Below are positions 1 to 8,794 of a stretch of 42,448 bases of DNA, piece by piece. The notes below the pieces were generated by a model. The model was not told where the DNA came from. It worked only from the letters and a program-made list of their open reading frames with translations, and did not search any database. The position numbers and the translations under genes are program-made. Source of the DNA: an uncultured Parabacteroides sp. (GTDB lineage Bacteria; Bacteroidota; Bacteroidia; Bacteroidales; Tannerellaceae). The stretch covers positions 1 through 42,448 of the forward strand of contig CASEMX010000021.1 of NCBI GenBank assembly GCA_949289155.1. Direction: 5' to 3'. Positions within the stretch are counted from its first letter, which is position 1. Each line of letters starts with the position of its first letter.

Positions 1-2322
1 ATCTATCGGGTTGGCATTCGCCGCATGCCAGCTCTGATAAAAGACGGTCAGGAAGGATATCAGCAAGCAGAACACTCCTGCCGCTATGAAGATGAGCGGG
101 TTGAGCGTGATACGATAGCTGTAATCTGCTAACCAGTCACTCATGAAGTAGTAGGCGACAGGCACGGCGATAACAAACGCAAACACCACATACATCAGGA
201 AGGTCTTGATCAGCTGGACCAATATCTGCTTATTATCCGACCCGAACACCTTCCGAACAGCCACTTCCAAGGAGCGTTGCTGGATGAAGTAGGTGGACAT
301 TGCCAACAAGCCTAACAGGGAGATGAGAATCGCTACGACCGTAAATACCCCTACTATCTTAGCCAAGCGTATCTGGGAATAGAAGGTATCCTGCAGGGTT
401 CGGTCATAAAACTCTCCGGACATCTCGAACCCTCCGGTCAGTTCCTGATAGGCATCCTGCATCTGGTTGACCACCGCATAGGCATCCCCCTCTATCTGTA
501 CTAAAAACAGCCATGCTTCTTCATCAGGCTTCATGAAGCGGAACATGACAGGGGCAATGCGCTGGTTGATATTCCCCTCGCGGAAGTCGGACACGATACC
601 TGCGATGCTTATCGGCTCTTGACCTTCGAGGGTAAAGCTCGGTGCATCCTGCGGAAGGTTCATCTGGCGTAGGGCTTCCTCGTTCAGATACCAACGCGGA
701 TTGGCCAATTGGTTATCCCGAACGACCTTCAGCCCCAACAGCTCAAAGCATTCCTTATCCATCGGATATTGCTGGAAGGAGATATTGCGCTTGATACCAC
801 CGTCATCATAGACGCTGGTTTTGTTTTCGCTGCCGAGCATGGGCAACCCCTGTGTACGTCCTATCTTGACCACACCACTAATGGAGGAGAGTTTGTCGCG
901 AAGGGCAAGCTGTTGCGACCCTTCCAGATTATAGACCTCTACCCAATAGAGTCCTTTCGTATTATAGCCTACCGGTGCATGGACCATGTGAAGTATCTGG
1001 AGCACCATCACGATGGAGCAAGAAAGCATCACGATGGTAATGAAGTTCTGGAAGGTAATGAACACCTTGCTGTAGGTCATCTTGGTTTTAGTACGCAGTG
1101 TGCCACGCACCACCTCGATGGGTTTGGCATTCGATATCACCGTTGCCGGTAACCACCCGGAGATGCTCCCGACCACCACCACAAACAACAGTATTGCACC
1201 TATCCATATCGGAGAGGTAAGGACTGCCAAGTCGAGGCGCGTCTGCAGCAAGTCGTTGGCTACCGGCTTCACCAAGAATACCAACCAGACAGCTATAAGC
1301 AATGCCGCCAAGCACATGAGGATAGACTCGGACATCAACCGCCAGAAAAGTTCCATACGAGAGGAACCCAAGAGCCGTCGCGTTGCCATCTCCTTTGCAC
1401 GGAATCCCGCTTGAGCGACGGTCAGATTGATATAGTTCAGTACCGCAAAGAGGAGAATTAAGATACCGACCGACATCAGCACCAATACGAAGCGGCGGTC
1501 GCCACTATGCAGAGGCCAGCCGTACCCCCAGCCTGAGAAGTAGAAATCATCCAGCGTCTCCATGCGCACCTCTTTCCAGATGCCGCGTTCGTACGGCCAG
1601 AAGAAGGTCTTCATCCATTCGCACATATCGTCGGCACGCTGCTTGAGGTCTGCCCCCTCATGAGCCAAGACGACGCAGATTGTCGAGCCGGCATTGCCTA
1701 ATTTGTCCGGCGCTAAAGAGGGATTAAACGCCTTGATTACCCGCCAAGGCAGGAGCACTTCGGTATCCTCGGGTATGGTAGAGTGCTTGAGGTCCTCCAC
1801 CACTCCGCTCACCGTAAATCGCAGGGTGTCGATAGAGAAGCTGCGTCCCAGCACATCCTCTGTGCCGAACATCTTGCGGGCAAATGATTCAGTCAGTACC
1901 GCACTCGACGTCGGGACCAGCGCATTCTTCGGATCGCCTTGCAACAGGCGGAACGAGAAGATATCGAAGAAGGTGCTGTCCATAAAAGCAACATGGGCAT
2001 TCATCTTTGTCTCGCCCGACTCCAGCAAGGTGTTGCTGGTTTGTCCTATCACCATCGGGCAGACCTTCTCCACCTCCGGGTAGCGTTCCTTTATCATATA
2101 GGGGACGGCTGCGCCGAAAACAGGGTTATTCTCGTTACCGACCAAATAGATGCGCTCTTTCCGTGCTTGGAATTGGTCGGTCGATAACTCCTGCCACGTA
2201 TAAATGGCAATTATCAATACAAACATGAGCGAGACCGAGAGACCGAACAGCTCGACCGCCGTGTAACCTTTGTTCCGGCTCAGGAACTTCAGGTAGGTTT
2301 TCCAGTTAGATAGTGTATTCAT
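1..2322 (-). CDS. FtsX/MacB-type ABC transporter permease, C-terminus cut by window edge
   Basis: Inner-membrane permease of the MacB/FtsX type: an N-terminal transmembrane helix (about residues 20-42), a large periplasmic MacB_PCD-like domain, then FtsX transmembrane blocks. Two landmarks are visible, RRLLGSSRMELFWRLMSES before the middle helices and VRKVFGSDNKQILVQL before the last ones. 774 codons are present and the reading frame is open at base 1, so only the last few residues are missing. It is a tandem paralogue of the gene at 2385-4694. The first 30 residues and roughly the last 150 are nearly identical even as DNA, while the periplasmic domain has diverged strongly. It carries nine extra codons (27 bases near position 97) close to the C-terminus that the paralogue lacks. 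No ATP-binding subunit is in the window; it probably lies further left. It is the last visible gene of the operon read from 10158-10174. Confidence 0.9.
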   Translation of the reverse strand, partial: MNTLSNWKTYLKFLSRNKGYTAVELFGLSVSLMFVLIIAIYTWQELSTDQFQARKERIYLVGNENNPVFGAAVPYMIKERYPEVEKVCPMVIGQTSNTLLESGETKMNAHVAFMDSTFFDIFSFRLLQGDPKNALVPTSSAVLTESFARKMFGTEDVLGRSFSIDTLRFTVSGVVEDLKHSTIPEDTEVLLPWRVIKAFNPSLAPDKLGNAGSTICVVLAHEGADLKQRADDMCEWMKTFFWPYERGIWKEVRMETLDDFYFSGWGYGWPLHSGDRRFVLVLMSVGILILLFAVLNYINLTVAQAGFRAKEMATRRLLGSSRMELFWRLMSESILMCLAALLIAVWLVFLVKPVANDLLQTRLDLAVLTSPIWIGAILLFVVVVGSISGWLPATVISNAKPIEVVRGTLRTKTKMTYSKVFITFQNFITIVMLSCSIVMVLQILHMVHAPVGYNTKGLYWVEVYNLEGSQQLALRDKLSSISGVVKIGRTQGLPMLGSENKTSVYDDGGIKRNISFQQYPMDKECFELLGLKVVRDNQLANPRWYLNEEALRQMNLPQDAPSFTLEGQEPISIAGIVSDFREGNINQRIAPVMFRFMKPDEEAWLFLVQIEGDAYAVVNQMQDAYQELTGGFEMSGEFYDRTLQDTFYSQIRLAKIVGVFTVVAILISLLGLLAMSTYFIQQRSLEVAVRKVFGSDNKQILVQLIKTFLMYVVFAFVIAVPVAYYFMSDWLADYSYRITLNPLIFIAAGVFCLLISFLTVFYQSWHAANANPID

Positions 2323-2384
2323 CTCTTTCTTATTATTTCGTTTATTTATCATTTAATCCTCTGCTTATGTTTCTCAGGACTTCG

Positions 2385-4694
2385 TTACATATTCCGATTC
2401 CTGAAACTATCTATCGGGTTGGCATTCGCCGCATGCCAGCTCTGATAAAAGACGGTCAGGAAGGATATCAGCAAGCAGAACACTCCTGCCGCTATGAAGA
2501 TGAGCTCTGCTAACCAGTCACTCATGAAATAATAAGCGACAGGTACGGCGATGACAAACGCAAACACCACATACATCAGGAAGGTCTTGATCAGCTGGAC
2601 CAATATCTGCTTATTATCCGACCCGAACACCTTCCGGACAGCCACCTCCAAAGAGCGTTGCTGGATGAAGTAAGTAGACATTGCCAACAAGCCTAACAGG
2701 GAGATGAGAATCGCTACGACTGTGAATACCCCCACTATCTTAGCTAACCGGATTTGCGCCTGAAAGCTATCCGAGAGCTGCTTATCCATGAACTCGCCCA
2801 TCAGGGTCAGTCCGCCGGTGAGGTTGCTATATTCGTCGCGTATCTGTCCTAAGACGGTGATCGGGTCTCCCGTTATCTCTGCCAAGATTATCCAGCCGCT
2901 TTCTTCAGGCTTCAGGAAGCGAAGCATGACGGCAGATAACTCGTCGTTGATATTCCCCTCGCGGAAATCAGATACGATACCTGCGATAGCCAGCGGTTCA
3001 TTCTCTATCATGACCGAGGGGGCATCCTTCGGAAGATTCATCTGGCGCATTGCCTCTTCGTTCAAGTACCAGCGCGGGTCGGCAAGATGGTTGTCCTGCT
3101 TGATTTCCAATCCCAACATCTCGAATGCCTCCTTGTCCATCGGGTACTGTTGGAAGCTGATGTTCTTCTTGATGCCGCCCTCCTCGAAGGTGCAAGTCCA
3201 GTTGTTGCTACCGAGCAGGGGCAATCCCTGTGTAGTACCTACCCGTCCGACTCCTGCGATGCCGCGCAGCTTATCCTTGAAGGCTTTCTGCTGGGAGGTG
3301 CTGAGCAGCTGGGCATTCATCCAATAGATGCCCTTGGTATTGTAGCCTACCGGCGCATGGACCATATGCAGTATCTGGAGCACCATGACTATGGAGCAGG
3401 AGAGCATCACGATAGTTATGAAGTTCTGGAACGTAATGAACACCTTACTATACACCATCTTGGTCTTGACACGCAGTGTGCCGCGCACCACCTCTATCGG
3501 CTTGGCATCCGAGATGACCATCGCCGGGAGCCAGCCGGCTACTCCGCCGACCACGAGCACGAACAGCAGTATCAAGCCCAACCATGCCGGCGAGAAGAGC
3601 ACCGTCAGGTCCAGCTTCGTCTGCAACAACTCATTGACCCATGGCTCGACATTAAAGGCGAGCAGCACGGCAATCATGAGGGCTATCAGGCTCATCAATA
3701 CTGACTCCGACATCAACCGCCAGAAGAGTTCCGAGCGGGAGGAGCCTAAGAGCCGCCGCGTCGCCATCTCCTTTGCCCGGAAGCCTGCCTGTGCGACCGT
3801 CAGGTTGATATAATTGAGGATGGCGAAGATAAGTATCAGGATACCGACCGACATCAGCACGAGCACGAACCGCCGGTCGCCCTTATCGAGGGCATAACTC
3901 GACCATGTGGAGAAGTAATAGTCCGCCAATGTCTCCACGCGCACCTCTTTGAACACGCCGCGCTGGTATGCCCAGAAGAAACCCTCCATCCAAGCCTTCA
4001 TGTCGGCGGTCTTCGAGCGGAGGTCTGCCCCCGGATGCACCAAGATGGCGCAGGTAATCCCCGATGCATTCGACAGTTGGTCGGGCATCACGCTGGGATT
4101 ATAGGGCTGGACTGCCCGCCAAGGCAGGATAATATCTTGCTCCGGGATACAGGAATGCTTCAGGTCCTCCACCACGCCGGAAATAGTATAACGCAACGTA
4201 TCGACCGAGATGGTCCGCCCCAGCACATCGTCGGTACTGAACAGCTTGCGGGCGAACGACTCGCTGACTATCGCATTGTCGGTCGATATGAGGGCCGTCT
4301 TGGGATCGCCCTGAAGGAGGCGGAACGAAAAGACATCGAAGAAGGTCGTGTCGGCAAACATGATGTCGCCATTCACCCGCCTTCCCTCCGACTCTACCGG
4401 AGCGCCGTGAATCTGGTTGATAATCATCGGGCATACCCTCTCTATCTCCGGGTAACGCTCCTTCAGCTGGTAGGGAATCGCCCCTGCCGTCCCCTCGCTC
4501 TCCTCAAAGCCGAGGAAGTAAATCCGCTCCCGATTGGCTTGGAACCGGTCGGTCGATAGCTCTTGCCACGTATAGACGGCAATGACCAGTACGAACATCA
4601 GCGAGACCGACAGCCCGAACAGCTCGACCGCCGTATAACCCTTGTTCCGGCTCAGGAACTTCAGGTAGGTTTTCCAGTTAGATAGTGTATTCAT
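2385..4694 (-). CDS. FtsX/MacB-type ABC transporter permease
   Basis: 769-residue inner-membrane permease with the usual four-helix MacB-like plan. There is one N-terminal helix (residues about 20-42), a periplasmic MacB_PCD-like domain, an FtsX block around residues 280-400 containing MATRRLLGSSRSELFWRLM, a second periplasmic part, and a C-terminal FtsX block containing VRKVFGSDNKQIL. Such permeases work with a separate MacB-like ATPase, an HlyD adaptor and a TolC channel, and both of the latter are encoded upstream. Substrates of this family include peptides, lipoproteins and antimicrobials; nothing here identifies the substrate. It is separated by 62 bases from its paralogue downstream and by a 245-base repeat-bearing gap from the third permease upstream. 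The start at 4694 gives the same N-terminus as the paralogue. Confidence 0.92.
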   Translation of the reverse strand: MNTLSNWKTYLKFLSRNKGYTAVELFGLSVSLMFVLVIAVYTWQELSTDRFQANRERIYFLGFEESEGTAGAIPYQLKERYPEIERVCPMIINQIHGAPVESEGRRVNGDIMFADTTFFDVFSFRLLQGDPKTALISTDNAIVSESFARKLFSTDDVLGRTISVDTLRYTISGVVEDLKHSCIPEQDIILPWRAVQPYNPSVMPDQLSNASGITCAILVHPGADLRSKTADMKAWMEGFFWAYQRGVFKEVRVETLADYYFSTWSSYALDKGDRRFVLVLMSVGILILIFAILNYINLTVAQAGFRAKEMATRRLLGSSRSELFWRLMSESVLMSLIALMIAVLLAFNVEPWVNELLQTKLDLTVLFSPAWLGLILLFVLVVGGVAGWLPAMVISDAKPIEVVRGTLRVKTKMVYSKVFITFQNFITIVMLSCSIVMVLQILHMVHAPVGYNTKGIYWMNAQLLSTSQQKAFKDKLRGIAGVGRVGTTQGLPLLGSNNWTCTFEEGGIKKNISFQQYPMDKEAFEMLGLEIKQDNHLADPRWYLNEEAMRQMNLPKDAPSVMIENEPLAIAGIVSDFREGNINDELSAVMLRFLKPEESGWIILAEITGDPITVLGQIRDEYSNLTGGLTLMGEFMDKQLSDSFQAQIRLAKIVGVFTVVAILISLLGLLAMSTYFIQQRSLEVAVRKVFGSDNKQILVQLIKTFLMYVVFAFVIAVPVAYYFMSDWLAELIFIAAGVFCLLISFLTVFYQSWHAANANPIDSFRNRNM

Positions 4695-4752
4695 ATCTTT
4701 CTTGTTATATCATTAGTTTATCCTTGACATCTGCCTACTATTTATCTCATAA

Positions 4753-4936
4753 CTAAGCACTTTTTATTCCTCATCTAAGCACCTATCCTATTTCCTCTAT
4801 ATTGCGGATATATTTCCGACAATTGGAGGATATATCTCCAACATATCGAGGATATATCTCCGCAAGATGGAGGAAATAGAACAGCTCGGCACTTCATGGC
4901 TAATATCTCGGCACTCTGCAGCTAACATCCCGGCAC
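4753..4936. repeat. 22-bp-register intergenic repeat cluster A
   Basis: The gap between two permease genes carries motifs in one strict 22-base register. CTAAGCAC starts at 4753 and 4775. A related box (CTCGGCAC or CCCGGCAC) starts at 4885, 4907 and 4929, exactly 110 bases (5 x 22) later. The units in between carry a different box, GGATATATTTCC or GGATATATCTCC, at 4806, 4828 and 4850, with a decayed GGAAATAG at 4872, again 22 apart. Flanking arms CTATTTCCTC and GAGGAAATAG can pair across the middle. The spacing is therefore conserved while the motif changes. Function unknown. Confidence 0.75.
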
Positions 4937-4939
4937 ATT

Positions 4940-7315
4940 TTACTCAGACCTTAGGCTGTTGGCAGGGTTATCCTGCGCGATGCGGTGGACGTTATAGCCC
5001 GAAACGGCAAAGATGATAGCGCTAATCAGCAGCACGCCTCCCACGAAGAGATACCACGAAAGCGACACTTTCTCGGAGAACTGCTCCTGCCAGCCCACGG
5101 CGACCTTCCACGCGAGCGGGACACCCAGCACGATAGCCGGGACGAGCATCTTCGCTACGTCGCGCAGGAAGATACGTTGGATATCGCCCATCAGCGCCCC
5201 GTTGATGCGGCGCACAGCTATCTCTTTCCGGCGGCGGTTCACCTCGTCCGTTGTGTAGCCCACCAAGCCAATGAGGAGGATGGCGAGGGTAATCAGTCCG
5301 CCGGCAAGTACGGCATTGCGGAAGTTCAACGTGTCCGCGTAGAGTGCCTCCATCTCGGCAGGATAACTATACACATGCAGCTCCTTGTCGGGCACAAGCC
5401 GAGCCAATGTCTCCTCGGTCTTCTTCAAGGCATCGGGCGAAAGCCGATGATATTTCACCAGAATAGGGCCGAATATCCGGCGCGGAGAATAGAAGACAGC
5501 TGCCGGGCGCACGTCGTTATCAGAGATGCTACCTATGCGGTAATCCTCATATACTCCACAGATGGTTTGCGCCTTTCCACCCTCGTTATGCGACGTGACA
5601 CAGATTTGCTTGCCGACGGGACTGCCCGTCCATCCGGCAGTACGCTCCATATATTCCGCGAAACGGCGGCTAATCATCACCTCCTCGTCCATACCGAGAT
5701 TGGGATTGAACGCACGACCATCGATAATCGGTATCTCCATCAGTTCGAAGAAGTTTGCTCCTACATAATATTGGTCGGCACAATTGAAGAGCTGCTTGTC
5801 CTCTCCGGGCAGCATCACATTGTCACCCGATGAGCCGTGAATCGGCAGGTCGTAAGTATGGGACACCATCTCCACCTCAGGCAGACGCTGGAGTTCCTCT
5901 AACAGGATACGCCGCTGGGTCGTATCCGACACGATATTCAACGGGATGTACGCCAAGTTGTCGTAGGCATAGCCGGGGTCGTCATTCGTCATGCGATGGT
6001 ACTGTCGGTTGACTACGAAGAGGAGGATGACGAGGAATATGGCAGCAGTAAACTGGATGAAGAGCAGAGCTAACTTCCAGATACGCTTCGACTCGCGATA
6101 ATTCCGGAAAGCTGCCGCCACGGGGATGCGGGCATACAGCGAACCGGGCAGCAGGCCCGTCACCAACAGCACGCCGGCACTCACGCCCAATATCACCAGC
6201 ATACTCCGGCTCATTAGCAACCGTTCGATGGGAGTCCCCAGCAACTGGGAGATGAAGTCTTGGAAGGTAAACAGCAAGAACACCGCTACCAGCAAGGCAA
6301 TCACCACATGCACGAACGCCTCTGCGAAAATGATGCCGTTAATGTTCCCCTCCGAAGCGCCGTAACATTTCCGGACAGCCACCTCCTTGCTTCGGCCGAT
6401 GACCGACGAGACGGTAATCAGGATGTAGTTCATCACCGCCACGAATATCAAGGCGAAAGCAATCAGCGACAGCATATATATCATGCTCCGGATGCTCTCA
6501 TCATTATCCCGCTCTGCGGTAATGGGTTGGAAATCGAAACGCAAATCCACCCCTGCCTTCTTGAGCTCCTCGACGGGCAGATAGGTATTGATGAACTGCG
6601 GAATCTGCTCCTTCAATCGGCTGATATCTGCGCCGGGAACGAGCTTCACGAAGCTACTGTACCGGTCGTTCCCTACCATATTCATCGAACCATCCCACGT
6701 GAACTGCCCGATGGAGGGCATAGATATCAAAACATCCGCGCCGAGACTGGCATTGTCGGGTATCTTTTTGAAGACACCGCCTATCGTCATCACCGCCTTC
6801 TCGTTCCCGTCAAAGGTCAAGGTCTTTCCTATCACGTCCCCGCCGATATTCTCGGCTACCTTGTCCGATACCATCACATAGCCCGGACGCGAAAGTACCT
6901 CTTTCGGGTCGCCTTGCAGGATAGGACGGGGAAGCACATCAAACCAGCAACTGTCGGTCAATGCCCATACGCCCCCTAACTTCTTCCGGCTCTCAGTCAT
7001 CGTAAACGTACCGCCTCCGACATAGGTGAAGCGCGTCGATGACTCAATCTCCGGCATCATTTCCCGCATACGCACCGCTATTCCGCCGGGAGTCTTCGAC
7101 CATGACTTCAATCCCTCATCGCGAGGAATCACCTCATAGATGCGGTAAATCCTATCCAAGTCCGGATAAAACGTATCAAACGATTGCTCATAACATACCT
7201 TGGCAATCAGTACCAATCCAACCGCCAGCCCCAGTGCCAGCGATGCAATCTTCATTATATTGTGGCGGCCTCTCTGCCCGAGAGAGCGAACCGCCTGACG
7301 GATATTGTTTATCAT
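4940..7315 (-). CDS. FtsX/MacB-type ABC transporter permease (divergent third copy)
   Basis: 791-residue permease of the same architecture as the next two genes but clearly more distant from them. An N-terminal helix (about residues 22-42) precedes a periplasmic MacB_PCD-like domain that contains YPDLDRIYRIYEV. FtsX blocks follow, with VRKCYGASEGNINGIIF near residue 315 and VRRINGALMGDIQRIFL near residue 705. Several permease genes in a row behind an HlyD/TolC pair are common in Bacteroidales exporters. They may pair up as heterodimers, which is inference. The start at 7315 places a basic segment immediately before the first helix. It lies 165 bases downstream of the HlyD gene, a gap that holds a strong inverted repeat. 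Confidence 0.9.
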   Translation of the reverse strand: MINNIRQAVRSLGQRGRHNIMKIASLALGLAVGLVLIAKVCYEQSFDTFYPDLDRIYRIYEVIPRDEGLKSWSKTPGGIAVRMREMMPEIESSTRFTYVGGGTFTMTESRKKLGGVWALTDSCWFDVLPRPILQGDPKEVLSRPGYVMVSDKVAENIGGDVIGKTLTFDGNEKAVMTIGGVFKKIPDNASLGADVLISMPSIGQFTWDGSMNMVGNDRYSSFVKLVPGADISRLKEQIPQFINTYLPVEELKKAGVDLRFDFQPITAERDNDESIRSMIYMLSLIAFALIFVAVMNYILITVSSVIGRSKEVAVRKCYGASEGNINGIIFAEAFVHVVIALLVAVFLLFTFQDFISQLLGTPIERLLMSRSMLVILGVSAGVLLVTGLLPGSLYARIPVAAAFRNYRESKRIWKLALLFIQFTAAIFLVILLFVVNRQYHRMTNDDPGYAYDNLAYIPLNIVSDTTQRRILLEELQRLPEVEMVSHTYDLPIHGSSGDNVMLPGEDKQLFNCADQYYVGANFFELMEIPIIDGRAFNPNLGMDEEVMISRRFAEYMERTAGWTGSPVGKQICVTSHNEGGKAQTICGVYEDYRIGSISDNDVRPAAVFYSPRRIFGPILVKYHRLSPDALKKTEETLARLVPDKELHVYSYPAEMEALYADTLNFRNAVLAGGLITLAILLIGLVGYTTDEVNRRRKEIAVRRINGALMGDIQRIFLRDVAKMLVPAIVLGVPLAWKVAVGWQEQFSEKVSLSWYLFVGGVLLISAIIFAVSGYNVHRIAQDNPANSLRSE

Positions 7316-7352
7316 AATGTCTTTCTGCTTTCTTCTGTCGTTAAACTAAAAG

Positions 7353-7478
7353 GAGTTATAGCAGTTAGAGGAGTTAAAGGAGTTAGAGCCGAATGCTTTT
7401 GTTTGTATTATCTGAAAGTATTGGCTTTAACTCCTAACGAAGCGAAGCGGAGTGCTAACTTCTCTAACTCCTTTAACT
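7353..7478. repeat. Inverted repeat built from 9-bp units between adaptor and permease genes
   Basis: Four successive 9-base units (AGTTATAGC, AGTTAGAGG, AGTTAAAGG, AGTTAGAGC) lie on the left. Their complement lies on the right near 7455-7478. The arms 7372-7388 and 7462-7478 are a perfect 17-base inverted repeat with about 73 bases between them. In the minus-strand operon mRNA this would fold into a long hairpin between the HlyD and permease reading frames. It could stabilise the upstream message or attenuate the permeases. No T-run follows, so it is not a classical terminator. Confidence 0.6.
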
Positions 7479-7480
7479 GC

Positions 7481-8731
7481 TTACTCTAATACCAACACCT
7501 CATTATCCTTATATGACTCATAGCTGGAGACAATCACCTTCTCGCCCGGCTGCAGTCCGTCCAATACCTCATAATACTGCGGATTCTGACGGCCTATCTT
7601 AATCTGACGGCGATACGCTTTCTTTCCATCCGGGTCGAGGACGAATATCCAGTTGCCACCTGTGTTCTGGAAGAATGTACCCTTCGGGATGATGATGCTC
7701 TCGGTAGGTTGTCCCAGTTCCAAGTTGATATAATAGGTCTGACCTGTGCGGATATTGTCCGGACGCTCGCCGGTGAACACGAAGTCCGTACGGAACTTAC
7801 CTTCGCGTACTTCAGGATAGACCTTGCGCACCTTCAAGGCAAACTGTTGCCCTTGCCGGTCGAACGAAGCCGAGAGTCCCGGTTTCACGCGGTCGATATA
7901 ATGCTCGTCAATCATCGCCTCAATCTTATAATCGGAGAGGTCGTTCACCTGACCAATCATCTGCCCGGAAGTAATGTTCTGTCCCAATACCACATCCAAC
8001 AGACCCAACTCGCCGTCTATCTTCGAGCGGACATTCAGGTTCTCCTTGCGCTGGTGGATAAGCTGGATGTTCTTGCGCATATTCGCCAAGCTGAATTCCA
8101 TCTCCTCCATCTGGATACCGCGAGACAGGGAGTCTTGTATCAATCGCTGAACGACAAGGTCATATTTCTTCTGAGCCAAGTCATAATCCTCTTTCGCTTG
8201 GAGATACTCCTCCTTAGCGACCAACTCCTCTTCATAGAGCTGGCGGTATTGCTCGTATTTACGTTTCGCACGAGACATATCCATGGCATATTGCGCCCGT
8301 TCGGTCTCGTTGTTCAGCTTATCCTGCTCCATCGTCACCTGCGTATTGCGGAGCAGGTTCTGCTTCTCTGCCAACTCAGCTTCGGCGTTCAGGATTTCGA
8401 GGTCGAGGTTCGAATTGGACAGACGGACAATCACATCCCCCGCTTTGACCTGTGCCCCCTCTTCTACTACCTTTTCCTGAACGATACCGCCCTCTTCCGG
8501 ACTTAACTGCACTACGGTTATCGGCTGTACCTGTCCGTCCACGCGAACAAAGTCATTGAACAGCTCCTGCTTCACGTCGCCGATGCTCAATCCACGAGCC
8601 TCTACCTTCAATGTCGAAGCATGATTGCCGAATATTACGCTACCTATGATTGCAAGAAACGCTACTCCACCGATGATATACGGTATATGTTTCTTCTGAA
8701 TGCCTTTTTTCTTTTCTAACTGAATATCCAT
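7481..8731 (-). CDS. HlyD-family periplasmic adaptor (membrane fusion protein)
   Basis: 416-residue membrane fusion protein that would bridge the FtsX permeases to the TolC channel. A short basic N-terminus leads into one membrane anchor (about residues 19-37, IPYIIGGVAFLAIIGSVIFG). A lipoyl/barrel-sandwich half-motif follows near residues 70-110 (VVEEGAQVKAGDVIVRLSN), then a long alpha-helical coiled-coil hairpin rich in Glu, Lys and Gln (about 115-225). The second lipoyl half (SKIDGELGLLDVVLGQNI), a beta barrel and a C-terminal membrane-proximal domain ending near GEKVIVSSYESYKDNEVLVLE complete it. Length and order are usual for the family. It lies between the TolC gene and the permeases on the same strand, consistent with one operon. 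Confidence 0.93.
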   Translation of the reverse strand: MDIQLEKKKGIQKKHIPYIIGGVAFLAIIGSVIFGNHASTLKVEARGLSIGDVKQELFNDFVRVDGQVQPITVVQLSPEEGGIVQEKVVEEGAQVKAGDVIVRLSNSNLDLEILNAEAELAEKQNLLRNTQVTMEQDKLNNETERAQYAMDMSRAKRKYEQYRQLYEEELVAKEEYLQAKEDYDLAQKKYDLVVQRLIQDSLSRGIQMEEMEFSLANMRKNIQLIHQRKENLNVRSKIDGELGLLDVVLGQNITSGQMIGQVNDLSDYKIEAMIDEHYIDRVKPGLSASFDRQGQQFALKVRKVYPEVREGKFRTDFVFTGERPDNIRTGQTYYINLELGQPTESIIIPKGTFFQNTGGNWIFVLDPDGKKAYRRQIKIGRQNPQYYEVLDGLQPGEKVIVSSYESYKDNEVLVLE

Positions 8732-8740
8732 AATATTTTG

Positions 8741-8773
8741 AGTTTTTAAGTTTATGAGTTTATGAGTTTTTAA
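8741..8773. repeat. Short AT-rich direct repeat upstream of the adaptor gene
   Basis: The 63-base gap between the TolC and HlyD genes contains the words AGTTTTTAA and AGTTTATG repeated head to tail (AGTTTATG twice, AGTTTTTAA twice). It may be a remnant of slippage or an A/T-rich leader that helps ribosome loading. No other signal is seen. Confidence 0.4.
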
Positions 8774-8794
8774 TTGTTCATTTTAATTCTTCAT

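Noticed and set aside
1-2322. Pseudogene because of the missing C-terminus
   Set aside because: The frame is open to the first base; the loss is due to the window edge, and the paralogue shows that only a few residues are missing.
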